25,316 nucleotides of DNA. It comes from an uncultured Drancourtella sp. Lineage in GTDB: Bacteria; Bacillota; Clostridia; Lachnospirales; Lachnospiraceae. Positions 15,662 through 23,731 of this stretch are shown piece after piece. Location: NCBI GenBank assembly GCA_937880845.1, contig CALFLL010000030.1, forward strand, positions 1 through 25,316, in the 5' to 3' direction. Under the pieces are notes generated by a model. It was not told the DNA's origin. It worked only from the letters and a program-made list of their open reading frames with translations, and made no database searches. The position numbers and the translations under genes are program-made. The first letter of the stretch is position 1. The number at the start of each line of letters is the position of its first letter.

Positions 15662-16945
15662 ATGAATGACATAGAAAAATTACTTCAGTTTACAGAAGAA
15701 GCGGTATCACCGTTTCATACGGCAGAAGCCGTCAAAGAGAGATTGGAAGAAGCGGGATTTACAGCTCTTACATGGAAAGAAGACTGGAATCTGGAAAAGG
15801 GAGGAAAGTATTATTTTCTTCATCACGGAACAACGATTTTTGCATTTACCGTAGGAAGCAGGTTTGACGGAAACGGAATGCTTCGAATGGCAGCAGCACA
15901 TGGTGATTTTCCGGGATTTCGTATTAAGCCGGAACCGGAGATGAAAGTTTCGGATTACCTGAAATTTAATACAGAGCCATACGGCGGAGTAAACCTGTCA
16001 AGCTGGTTTGACAGACCTCTTTCTGCTGCGGGACGCGTCGCGGTAAGAGGAGAAGATCCGTTCCACCCGGTGACTCATCTGGTTGACTTTAAAAAACCGT
16101 TATTTACCATCCCAAATATTGCCATCCACTTAAACCGTGACATGAACAAAGGAGTGGAGTTAAACTGCCAGACACAGATGCTTCCGCTAGCGGGAATGGC
16201 AAAAGGAGAAAACGAAAAAGATTTCTTAAGAAAAATACTTGCAAAAAAACTGCATGTGCTGCCGGAAGACATTTTGGAATATGAATTAAATGTATACAAT
16301 GCAGATACAGGAGACAGTGTAGGGTTTGAAGAAGAGTTTATTTCTGCTCCGCGTCTGGATGATCTGACCAGTGTACTGGCTGTGACAGAGGGAATTCTTT
16401 CAGGTGTCCGTGAAGACGGATTGAATCTTGGTATTGTTTTTGACCACGAAGAAATCGGAAGCAGGACAAAACAGGGAGCGGCTTCCACCCTCTTTATGAT
16501 GGTGCTGGAGAGGATTTACGATGCACTTCATTTGAGCAGGACAAAACTCCTTCAGGGACTGGAGGAAGGAATGCTCCTTTCCGTGGATGTGGCTCATGGC
16601 CTTCATCCGAATTACAGGGACAAGGCAGACCCTACAAATCAGCCGGTTTTAAACGGAGGATTCTGTATCAAAGAAGCTTCTTCACAGAGTTATGCCACAG
16701 ACAGTGAGGCAGTTGCCATTGTACAGCAGATTTGCGATCAAAAGTCCATCCCGTACCAGAAATTTGTTAATCGTTCCGATGGAACAGGCGGCGGAACATT
16801 AGGAGCCATTGCATCCGCAATGATTCCGGTCAAAACGGTAGATGTGGGAGTACCGCTTCTTGCCATGCATTCCAGCCGAGAACTTATGGGAAGCAGCGAT
16901 ATGGAAGCCTTATCGGCACTGATAAAGAATTTTTATCTTTTATAG
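15662..16945 (+). CDS. M18-family aminopeptidase
   Basis: The 427-aa zinc metallopeptidase has the M18 opening SPFHTAEAVKERLEEAGF and the metal-site motifs in order: AHGDFPGF with H80 and D82, SAPRLDDLTS around 228-237 with the bridging aspartate, DHEEIGSRTKQGA with E263/E264, DVAHGLHP at 309-316, and the late histidine H403 in AMHSSRELMG. All expected ligands are present. The enzyme removes N-terminal, often acidic, residues from peptides in the cytoplasm as a large oligomer. AHGDFPG differs from the more usual AHTDSPG, but the H-x-D ligands are kept. The ATG follows GGAGG closely. It is the first gene of an operon with rluF (15-base gap) and ligA. Confidence 0.94.
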   Translation: MNDIEKLLQFTEEAVSPFHTAEAVKERLEEAGFTALTWKEDWNLEKGGKYYFLHHGTTIFAFTVGSRFDGNGMLRMAAAHGDFPGFRIKPEPEMKVSDYLKFNTEPYGGVNLSSWFDRPLSAAGRVAVRGEDPFHPVTHLVDFKKPLFTIPNIAIHLNRDMNKGVELNCQTQMLPLAGMAKGENEKDFLRKILAKKLHVLPEDILEYELNVYNADTGDSVGFEEEFISAPRLDDLTSVLAVTEGILSGVREDGLNLGIVFDHEEIGSRTKQGAASTLFMMVLERIYDALHLSRTKLLQGLEEGMLLSVDVAHGLHPNYRDKADPTNQPVLNGGFCIKEASSQSYATDSEAVAIVQQICDQKSIPYQKFVNRSDGTGGGTLGAIASAMIPVKTVDVGVPLLAMHSSRELMGSSDMEALSALIKNFYLL

Positions 16946-16960
16946 GTATAGGAGAAAAAA

Positions 16961-17773
16961 GTGGGGAATCGGATAAAACAACAGTTTGAACAACGGGAAG
17001 AAAGGGAATCGGTAAGATTAAATAAATATTTAAGTGAAGCCGGACTCTGTTCCAGAAGAGAGGCGGATCGTCTGATTGAAACAGGACATGTATCGGTAGA
17101 CGGAAAGAAAGCACAGACCGGAATGAGGATCACACCGGGACAGAGTGTTTCGGTAGACGGGAAACCAATCCGCACACAAAAAGACATGGTTGTGCTGGCT
17201 GTTAATAAGCCGCGGGGAATTGTATGTACAGAAGAAAAAAGAGAGCCGAAAAATATCATACGGTTTTTAAATTACCCTACACGCATTACCTATGTCGGAC
17301 GACTTGACAAGGATTCGAAAGGTCTGCTTTTGATGACAAACAACGGGGATATCATCAACAAGATGATGCGTGCGGGGAACTGTCACGAGAAAGAATATAT
17401 CGTGCGGGTAAACAGACCGGTTACGCAGGAATTTTTAAGAAAAATGTCACAGGGAGTAAGAATTCTTGATACTGTCACAAGACCATGTAAAGTAAAACAG
17501 GAAGGGAAAGATACTTTCCGAATTATCCTGACACAAGGGCTGAACCGTCAGATCAGACGAATGTGCGAGGCACTTGGATATAAAGTTATGGATCTGAAAC
17601 GTGTGCGGATCATGAATATCCATCTTGGAGAGTTAAAGCCGGGACAATACAGAAAATTAACAGATAAAGAACTGGAAGGATTATACCGTCTGATCAGACA
17701 TTCATCCAATATAACGGTGATTAAAAAGGAAGAAAAAGAAACAGGAGACAGAAACAATGACGCAAATATATAA
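16961..17773 (+). CDS. rluF: 23S rRNA pseudouridine synthase, RluF-like
   Basis: The 270-aa protein has an N-terminal S4 RNA-binding domain (about 18-65, RLNKYLSEAGLCSRREADRL) and a RsuA/RluB-type catalytic domain with GRLDKDSKGL, where D116 is the catalytic aspartate. The segments MRAGNCHEKEY, QGLNRQIRRMCEALGYKV and RIMNI match what I remember of E. coli RluF, which modifies U2604 of 23S rRNA and U35 of tRNA-Tyr. The exact target here is inferred. The GTG start has GGAG 6 bases upstream. The gene overlaps the start of ligA by 17 bases, indicating translational coupling. Confidence 0.9.
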   Translation: MGNRIKQQFEQREERESVRLNKYLSEAGLCSRREADRLIETGHVSVDGKKAQTGMRITPGQSVSVDGKPIRTQKDMVVLAVNKPRGIVCTEEKREPKNIIRFLNYPTRITYVGRLDKDSKGLLLMTNNGDIINKMMRAGNCHEKEYIVRVNRPVTQEFLRKMSQGVRILDTVTRPCKVKQEGKDTFRIILTQGLNRQIRRMCEALGYKVMDLKRVRIMNIHLGELKPGQYRKLTDKELEGLYRLIRHSSNITVIKKEEKETGDRNNDANI

Positions 17774-19739
17774 AAGCCGGGAAGAAAAGAAAAAGCGGAT
17801 GGAAGAACTGGTAGAGTTATTAAACCGCGCAGGGCGGGCATACTATCAGGAAGCACAAGAAATCATGAGTAATTTTGAGTATGATAGACTGTATGATGAA
17901 CTGGTTTCTTTGGAAGAGGAACTCCATACAACTTTGGCGTCCTCTCCTACCGTACATGTAGGATATGAAGTACTCAGCGAACTTCCAAAAGAGCGTCATG
18001 AAAAGCCGATGCTCTCTCTGGATAAAACAAAAGAAGTAAGCAAACTGAAAGAATTTCTCGGTGGGCAAAAAGCCCTTCTTTCCTGGAAAATGGATGGGCT
18101 GACCATTGTGCTGACTTATCGGGAAGGGGCATTGTTTAAGGCCGTAACACGGGGGAACGGTGAAATCGGAGAAGTGATCACAAACAATGCAAAAGTATTT
18201 CAGAACATTCCTTTAAAAATACCATACGAGGGAGAACTTATTCTTCGCGGAGAAGCGGTGATCCGTTATGATGATTTTGAAAAGATCAATGAAGAAATCG
18301 AAGATGTAGATGCGAAATACAAAAATCCAAGAAATCTTTGCAGCGGTTCCGTGCGGCAGTTGAATAATGAAATCACGGCCGGAAGAAATGTCCGGTTTTA
18401 TGCTTTCAGCCTTGTAAAAGCGGAAGGTGTTCCGTTTGAAAATTCCAGGGAAAATCAAATGATCTGGCTAAAAGAGCAGGGATTTGAAACGGTGGAATAC
18501 CACATGGTGACACAGGAAACCGTTGAGGAAGAAGTACGGTGGTTTGCAGAGCATGTGCAGGAAAATGAAATCCCGTCTGACGGACTGGTTCTTGTGTACG
18601 ATGACATTGCATATGGGGAATCTCTCGGTACAACGGCAAAATTCCCAAGGGATTCTTTCGCTTTCAAATGGGCAGATGAAATCAAAGAAACGGTTTTAAA
18701 AGAAATTGAGTGGAGCCCTTCAAGGACAGGCCTGATCAATCCGGTTGCCATTTTCGAACCGGTAGAATTGGAAGGGACGACTGTATCAAGAGCAAGCGTT
18801 CATAATATCAGTATCATGGAAGAGTTGGAACTTGGAATCGGGGACAGAATCCGGGTTTATAAAGCCAATATGATTATTCCGCAGATTGCGGAAAACCTTA
18901 CAAGAAGCGGAGTAAAAGAAATTCCGGATACTTGTCCGGTCTGTCATGGGAAAACGGAAATCCGACAGGTATTAAATGCGAAGGCGTTATATTGTACCAA
19001 TCCGCAGTGCCAGGCAAAACAGATTAAATCCTTTACTCTTTTTGTAAGCAGGGATGCCATGAATATTGATGGATTATCAGAAGCGACACTGGAAAAATTC
19101 ATCGGAATGGGGTTCATTCATGAATTTGCCGATATCTATCATCTGTCTGATCACAAAGAAGCAATAGAAGAACTGGAAGGGTTCGGAGAAAAATCCTGCA
19201 GGAATCTCCTTACAAGCATTGAAAAGTCCAGGACAACAACACTGCCGCGACTGATTTATGCCTTAGGGATTGAAAATATCGGGGTTGCAAATGCAAAATT
19301 GATTTGCAAGGAACTTGGACAGGATGAAAAGAGGATTATGGAGGCAGACGAAGCGGTATTGGGAGAAATCCCGGGTATCGGAGAAGTGATTGCAGGAACC
19401 TTTTCGGCTTATTTCCGGGATGAACAGAAAAAGAAGCAGTTTTTGAATCTTTTAAAAGAAGTGACGATCATAAAGGAAACAGAGGAAGAGGAACAGATTT
19501 TTAAAGGCGTTAATTTTGTTATCACGGGAAGCGTGGAGCGATTTAAAAATCGTAACGAAATCAAAGCAGAGATTGAAAAACGGGGCGGAAAAGTAACCGG
19601 GACGGTAACATCCAAGACAACGTATCTCATTAATAATGATAAAGAATCCAATTCATCCAAAAACAAAAAAGCAAAAGAACTTGGAATCCCGGTGATTTCC
19701 GAGCAGGACTTTTTGAGAATGACGGAGCAGGACCGTTAA
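17757..19739 (+). CDS. ligA: NAD-dependent DNA ligase LigA (divergent clade-type)
   Basis: The 660-aa ligase has a full domain order: the Ia NMN-binding region (about 10-60), the adenylation domain with the lysine motif K111-M-D-G, an OB fold, a four-cysteine zinc finger (CPVC...CTNPQC, about 394-422), helix-hairpin-helix repeats, and a C-terminal BRCT domain starting near GVNFVITGS. It seals nicks in replication and repair. Positions differ from the textbook enzyme: Y30 and N39 occupy places where E. coli LigA has H23 and D32, and TRGNGE replaces TRGDG. The ATG has AGGAGA 8 bases upstream and lies inside rluF. It is probably the main chromosomal ligase, but a second copy elsewhere cannot be excluded. 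Confidence 0.93.
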   Translation: MTQIYKSREEKKKRMEELVELLNRAGRAYYQEAQEIMSNFEYDRLYDELVSLEEELHTTLASSPTVHVGYEVLSELPKERHEKPMLSLDKTKEVSKLKEFLGGQKALLSWKMDGLTIVLTYREGALFKAVTRGNGEIGEVITNNAKVFQNIPLKIPYEGELILRGEAVIRYDDFEKINEEIEDVDAKYKNPRNLCSGSVRQLNNEITAGRNVRFYAFSLVKAEGVPFENSRENQMIWLKEQGFETVEYHMVTQETVEEEVRWFAEHVQENEIPSDGLVLVYDDIAYGESLGTTAKFPRDSFAFKWADEIKETVLKEIEWSPSRTGLINPVAIFEPVELEGTTVSRASVHNISIMEELELGIGDRIRVYKANMIIPQIAENLTRSGVKEIPDTCPVCHGKTEIRQVLNAKALYCTNPQCQAKQIKSFTLFVSRDAMNIDGLSEATLEKFIGMGFIHEFADIYHLSDHKEAIEELEGFGEKSCRNLLTSIEKSRTTTLPRLIYALGIENIGVANAKLICKELGQDEKRIMEADEAVLGEIPGIGEVIAGTFSAYFRDEQKKKQFLNLLKEVTIIKETEEEEQIFKGVNFVITGSVERFKNRNEIKAEIEKRGGKVTGTVTSKTTYLINNDKESNSSKNKKAKELGIPVISEQDFLRMTEQDR

Positions 19740-19805
19740 ACATGAATCATTGGGAAGAAAGTAAATTAAAAGTAATGTTCGAACATATATAAGGAGGAGA
19801 TAAAA

Positions 19806-20123
19806 ATGGCAGAAGTATTAAAAATCACGAATGAAAATTTTGAAGAAGTAGTATTAAAATCAGATAAACCGGTTTTGATCGATTTTTGGGCAGAATGGTG
19901 CGGACCGTGCCAGGCATTTATTCCAATCCTTCATTCCTTTGCAGAAAAGACAAGTGAGGTGAAGATTGGCAAGATTAACGTAGATGAAAACAGAGAACTG
20001 GCAAAACAGTTTCATATTTTGAGTATTCCGACCATCATGCTTTTTAAGAACGGAGAAGCCGTAAAACGTCATTCCGGTGTGATGATGGAAGAAGAATTAA
20101 AGAAGTGGGCGATGGAAGCTTAA
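19806..20123 (+). CDS. trxA: Thioredoxin
   Basis: A single 105-aa thioredoxin fold with active site W31-C32-G-P-C35, the buried-aspartate region LIDFWAE, the P40 kink and the cis-proline P75 in SIPTIML. All match classical TrxA. It reduces cytoplasmic disulfides and could feed electrons to the CcdA/TlpA system encoded at 14228-15534. It starts 66 bases after ligA behind a strong AAGGAGGAG site, with no terminator in between, so it may share the ligA transcript. No thioredoxin reductase gene is adjacent. Confidence 0.95.
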   Translation: MAEVLKITNENFEEVVLKSDKPVLIDFWAEWCGPCQAFIPILHSFAEKTSEVKIGKINVDENRELAKQFHILSIPTIMLFKNGEAVKRHSGVMMEEELKKWAMEA

Positions 20124-20143
20124 ACAGTTTAGAAAAAGTTTAC

Positions 20144-20172
20144 TTGTCCGAAAAGAACATCTGGGATATAAT
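20144..20172 (+). promoter_or_regulatory. Sigma-A promoter of the clpX-like gene
   Basis: TTGTCC (20144-20149) and a perfect TATAAT (20167-20172) have a 17-base spacer, immediately after trxA. The leader to the ATG at 20213 is about 33 bases. No CIRCE or CtsR-type operator is seen, so class I or III heat-shock control is not indicated. Confidence 0.7.
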
Positions 20173-20212
20173 GATTCCTATATAGATAAAGGAAAAGAAA
20201 GGGATTTAGCAT

Positions 20213-21667
20213 ATGTCAGATGAAAAAAATACAACGATTGACGAAGAAAAGACAGAAGATCAGAAACTTGATGAAGCTGTAAAGGGCGTTGTAGAAGATA
20301 CGTCAAAAGATGAAAAAGAATATGAGAAAATCTGTTCCATTTGTCATCGGCCGGAAAGCATCACGGGTAAGATGGTGGAACTTCCAAATAATTTGTATGT
20401 CTGCCCGGATTGTATGCAGAAAAGCTTTGATATGATGAACAGCGGACAGGTAGACTTAAACCAGCTGATGCGCATTCCGGGAGTACAGGTTCTGAATATG
20501 CAGGATCTGGAAAACATGATTCCGAAACAGCAGAAGGTAAAAAAGAAAAAAGAAAAGAAAGAAGCCGAGCCGGTATTTGATCTCAAAAAAATTCCGGCTC
20601 CTCACAAAATAAAGGCAAGCCTTGATGAATATGTGATCGGGCAGGAACAAGCGAAAAAGATTATTTCCGTTGCCGTATATAATCATTATAAGAGAGTAGC
20701 AACGGATACGATGGACGATATAGAAATTGAAAAATCCAATATCCTCATGCTTGGACCGACCGGCTCAGGTAAAACATATTTGGTCAAGACACTGGCAAGA
20801 CTTCTTGATGTGCCTCTTGCCATTACGGATGCCACATCTCTTACAGAAGCAGGATACATAGGAGATGATATTGAAAGCGTTGTTTCCAAGCTTCTTGCGG
20901 CAGCAGATAATGATGTGGAAAAAGCAGAGCAGGGTATCATTTTTATTGATGAGATTGATAAGATAGCCAAGAAGAAAAACACAAACCAGCGTGATGTCAG
21001 CGGTGAATCCGTTCAGCAGGGAATGTTAAAACTTCTGGAAGGCAGTGAAGTGGAAGTGCCGGTGGGAGCCAACAGTAAGAATGCAATGGTTCCTCTTACT
21101 ACCGTAAATACGCGAAACATTCTGTTTATCGTAGGAGGAGCTTTCCCGGGATTAGAACAGATCATAAAGGAAAGACTGAACAAGCAGGCTGCCATAGGAT
21201 TTATTGCAGATCTGAAAGATAAATATGATCATGACAAAAATATCCTTTCCAGAGTAACGGTAGAAGACTTACGCAATTTCGGCATGATTCCGGAATTTCT
21301 CGGACGTCTTCCGGTCATTTGTACATTACAGAGTCTGGACAAAGAAATGTTTGTCAAGATTTTGAAAGAACCGAGAAATGCCATCCTGAAACAGTATCAA
21401 AAGCTTCTTGCATTGGATGAAGTACGTCTGGAATTTGAAGAAGACGCTCTTTATGCCATTGCGGAAAAGGCAATGGAAAAGGATACGGGGGCAAGAGCTC
21501 TTCGTGCCATCATTGAAGAGTTTATGCTTGATATCATGTATGAGATTCCGAAAGATGACAATATCGGTGAAGTCATTATTACAAGAGCTTATATAGAAGG
21601 AACAGGCGGACCGGTCATTAAACTGCGGGGACAGGAAGTTCCTGTATTAGAAGGGACAACGGTATAA
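20213..21667 (+). CDS. clpX: ClpX-type AAA+ unfoldase with extended N-terminus and altered RKH loop
   Basis: The 484-aa protein is longer than canonical ClpX (about 420). An acidic lead (1-38) precedes the zinc-binding domain C41xxC44...C64xxC67, then a lysine/glutamate-rich linker (about 105-120) and the AAA+ module: Walker A GPTGSGKT (181-188), pore loop 1 GYIG (214-217), Walker B IFIDEID (243-249), IGF at 328-330, and sensor 2 GAR (427-429). The IGF tripeptide docks ClpX onto ClpP, so partnership with ClpP is likely, although no clpP is near. Where usual ClpX has GGRKHP, this protein has GANSKN (285-290), so the RKH substrate loop is missing. It may be a ClpX paralogue with different substrates. 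The ATG follows AAAGGG at modest spacing. Confidence 0.88.
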   Translation: MSDEKNTTIDEEKTEDQKLDEAVKGVVEDTSKDEKEYEKICSICHRPESITGKMVELPNNLYVCPDCMQKSFDMMNSGQVDLNQLMRIPGVQVLNMQDLENMIPKQQKVKKKKEKKEAEPVFDLKKIPAPHKIKASLDEYVIGQEQAKKIISVAVYNHYKRVATDTMDDIEIEKSNILMLGPTGSGKTYLVKTLARLLDVPLAITDATSLTEAGYIGDDIESVVSKLLAAADNDVEKAEQGIIFIDEIDKIAKKKNTNQRDVSGESVQQGMLKLLEGSEVEVPVGANSKNAMVPLTTVNTRNILFIVGGAFPGLEQIIKERLNKQAAIGFIADLKDKYDHDKNILSRVTVEDLRNFGMIPEFLGRLPVICTLQSLDKEMFVKILKEPRNAILKQYQKLLALDEVRLEFEEDALYAIAEKAMEKDTGARALRAIIEEFMLDIMYEIPKDDNIGEVIITRAYIEGTGGPVIKLRGQEVPVLEGTTV

Positions 21668-21668
21668 T
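21663..21668 (+). promoter_or_regulatory. Possible -10 box ahead of the subtilisin leader hairpin
   Basis: A perfect TATAAT overlaps the ClpX stop codon. No good -35 box lies at the right distance. If used, transcription would start just before the hairpin at 21688. Weak evidence. Confidence 0.25.
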
Positions 21669-21687
21669 TAGGAAATAATTCAGAAAC

Positions 21688-21727
21688 ATTCCTCATATAC
21701 TTACAAAAAGTATATGGGGAATTTTTT
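21688..21727 (+). terminator. Terminator/attenuator hairpin overlapping the RBS of the subtilisin gene
   Basis: ATTCCTCATATACTT (21688-21702) pairs over 15 positions with AAGTATATGGGGAAT (21708-21722), with one G-T pair, and is followed by six T (21722-21727). The next codon is the ATG at 21728. The only Shine-Dalgarno-like bases, GGGGA (21716-21720), lie inside the 3' arm, so the hairpin can both end the clpX transcript and hide the ribosome site of the next gene. Confidence 0.82.
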
Positions 21728-23428
21728 ATGGTAATGGAGGAATGCAAAGAGGCGATTCTTTCGGAAGATTACAGGGATTTTATGTTTATTCCGAAATGGA
21801 ATTCCTTATTGAAACCGCTGAATCAAGCAATGTACTGTATAAAAGAAGTGGGAGGTTTATATAAAAATATTTATATACAAAAAGAAGAGGCACAAAAGAT
21901 CCCGGAAAATGATATTCCGTACTATTCTGTTCCAAAGTGTTATACACCTCTTGATATGGGAGCACTAAATGCAGCGGGAATTACCACGGTCCAAGGATAT
22001 CCGTCTTTGGAGTTGAAGGGACAAGGAGTATTGATGGGGTTCCTTGACACGGGGATTGATTACCAAAATCAGGTATTCAGGAATTTGGACGGATCTACAA
22101 GGATACTTGGTATTTGGGATCAGACGATTCAAACGGGAAATCCGCCGGGAAGGATGGACTACGGAAGCTTTTATACAAGAGAAGATATTAACCGTGCACT
22201 GAAAAGCGACAATCCGTATGAATTCGTACCGACAAAAGATGAGAACGGACATGGTACGTTTACGGCAAGTGTGGCTGCAGGGGGAGCAAATACGGAAAAT
22301 CAGTTCCTTGGAGCGGCACCGGAATCCATGATTGCTATGGTGAAATTAAAACCGGCCAAACAGTATTTAAGAGAGTATTATTTTATCAGGGAAGGAGCAG
22401 AAGCATTTCAGGAAAATGATATGCTGGCAGGGCTGTATTTTTTGGACCAACTTGCGGAAAAATATGAGATGCCCTTGATTCTTTGTATTCCTCTTGGATG
22501 CAACCTTGGAGGGCATAACGGTTCTGCTCCTATTTGTGAGGAACTGGAAATCTATGCAAACAAGAAAAATACGGTGGTTGTAACCGGAACGGGGAATGAA
22601 GCAGATAAAAGACACCATTACCAGGGAACAACCACACAAGGAAGCGGAGGAGATGAGGTGGAAATTCGTTTTGGACAGGGAGTGAAAGGAATACAGATGG
22701 AAATCTGGACGGACATTCCGAATGTTCTGGCAATTTCTCTTACCTCTCCGTCAGGAGAAATGATTCAGAAGATTCCGATTAGACAAAACAGCAGAAACGA
22801 ATATGATTTTTTGTTTGAAAAGACAAAGGTCATCATTGATTATCGGCTTTTGGTAGAAAGAACAAATTCGGAACTGATTATCGTACGTTTTGTGACACCG
22901 GCTCAAGGAATCTGGAAAATAAAAGTAGAACCGCTTCAAAGTATTGACGGGCTGTTTCACATTTGGATGCCGGTCACAGAATTTTTGACGGGAGAAGCTT
23001 ATTTTTTACGGTCCAGTCCGGAAGAAACGATTTTGGAACCCGGAAGCACTCCGTCTGCTATCACGGTTTCGTATTATAATTGGGAAGAAAATGCGGTTGC
23101 TATTCAGTCAGGCAGGGGATATACTAGAAATAGAATGATAAAGCCTGAATTTACTGCTCCGGGAATGTATGTAACCGGTGCCGTTCCGGGTGGAAACTTT
23201 ACAGAACGATCCGGTTCCAGTGCTGCAACCGGTCTTACTGCAGGTGCGGCCGCACTGCTGCTGCAGTGGATTGTAACGGATCAACAGTCACAGGCTTCAT
23301 CGGCACAGGTTAAAAATATTTTAATTCTGGGGACAAGAAGAAAATCTGGAACAGAGTATCCCAATCGTTTGTGGGGATATGGGACATTGGATTTGTACCA
23401 CGCATTTGAGGAGATACGTCAGTTATAA
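21728..23428 (+). CDS. S8 subtilisin-like serine protease, Csp-like
   Basis: The 566-aa protease has no signal peptide or membrane span. An N-terminal stretch (about 1-95) resembles a prodomain. The catalytic triad is complete: D107 in FLDTGID, H175 in NGHGT and S498 in SGSSAATG, and an oxyanion asparagine sits in VTGTGNEADK. A long beta-rich insert (about 300-450) between the oxyanion and serine regions fits the jelly-roll domain of clostridial Csp proteases, which process spore-germination proteins. Serine is in a GSS rather than the common GTS context. The gene is followed closely by a coiled-coil protein and a signal-peptidase-II-like gene. A sporulation or germination role is only an analogy. 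The ATG abuts the leader hairpin. Confidence 0.88.
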   Translation: MVMEECKEAILSEDYRDFMFIPKWNSLLKPLNQAMYCIKEVGGLYKNIYIQKEEAQKIPENDIPYYSVPKCYTPLDMGALNAAGITTVQGYPSLELKGQGVLMGFLDTGIDYQNQVFRNLDGSTRILGIWDQTIQTGNPPGRMDYGSFYTREDINRALKSDNPYEFVPTKDENGHGTFTASVAAGGANTENQFLGAAPESMIAMVKLKPAKQYLREYYFIREGAEAFQENDMLAGLYFLDQLAEKYEMPLILCIPLGCNLGGHNGSAPICEELEIYANKKNTVVVTGTGNEADKRHHYQGTTTQGSGGDEVEIRFGQGVKGIQMEIWTDIPNVLAISLTSPSGEMIQKIPIRQNSRNEYDFLFEKTKVIIDYRLLVERTNSELIIVRFVTPAQGIWKIKVEPLQSIDGLFHIWMPVTEFLTGEAYFLRSSPEETILEPGSTPSAITVSYYNWEENAVAIQSGRGYTRNRMIKPEFTAPGMYVTGAVPGGNFTERSGSSAATGLTAGAAALLLQWIVTDQQSQASSAQVKNILILGTRRKSGTEYPNRLWGYGTLDLYHAFEEIRQL

Positions 23429-23442
23429 GGAGGAAAATGACA

Positions 23443-23730
23443 ATGGATGATTTTTTTAACGAACTTGGAAAGAAACTGTCAGAAACGGCAGATATCGTAG
23501 GAAAAAAGACAAATGAAATCTGGGATACGGAAAAGACAAAAAGTGAAATAAGATTTTTAAAACGTGCCAATGAAAGAGATCTTATTGATATAGGAAAGAT
23601 GATTTATGAGAAGTTTCAAAAGAATGAAATCTCAGATACGGATTATATTGAACTTTGCCAATCTATTGAAAAGAGAAACGAAAAAATAGATGATTTGAAA
23701 AAGGAAATTTCACGGATCAAGGGAGAATAA
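23443..23730 (+). CDS. Small uncharacterised helical (coiled-coil) protein
   Basis: The ATG at 23443 is preferred (95 aa): AGGAGG at 23428-23433 is 9 bases away, whereas the earlier ATG at 23437 is too close. The protein is almost entirely charged and helical, has no cysteines forming a zinc site and no membrane span, and ends in a predicted coiled coil (IEKRNEKIDDLKKEISRI). I do not recognise the family; the N-terminal half loosely resembles the front of small zinc-ribbon proteins in Firmicutes. It starts 14 bases after the subtilisin stop and ends one base before the next start codon, so it is in the same operon and may act with the protease or with the LspA-like protein. Confidence 0.75.
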   Translation: MDDFFNELGKKLSETADIVGKKTNEIWDTEKTKSEIRFLKRANERDLIDIGKMIYEKFQKNEISDTDYIELCQSIEKRNEKIDDLKKEISRIKGE

Positions 23731-23731
23731 G

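Noticed and set aside
19742..19792. 16-codon open frame between ligA and trxA (MNHWEESKLKVMFEHI)
   Set aside because: It is very short, lacks a clear RBS, and nothing supports its translation. It is most likely just intergenic sequence before the trxA RBS.
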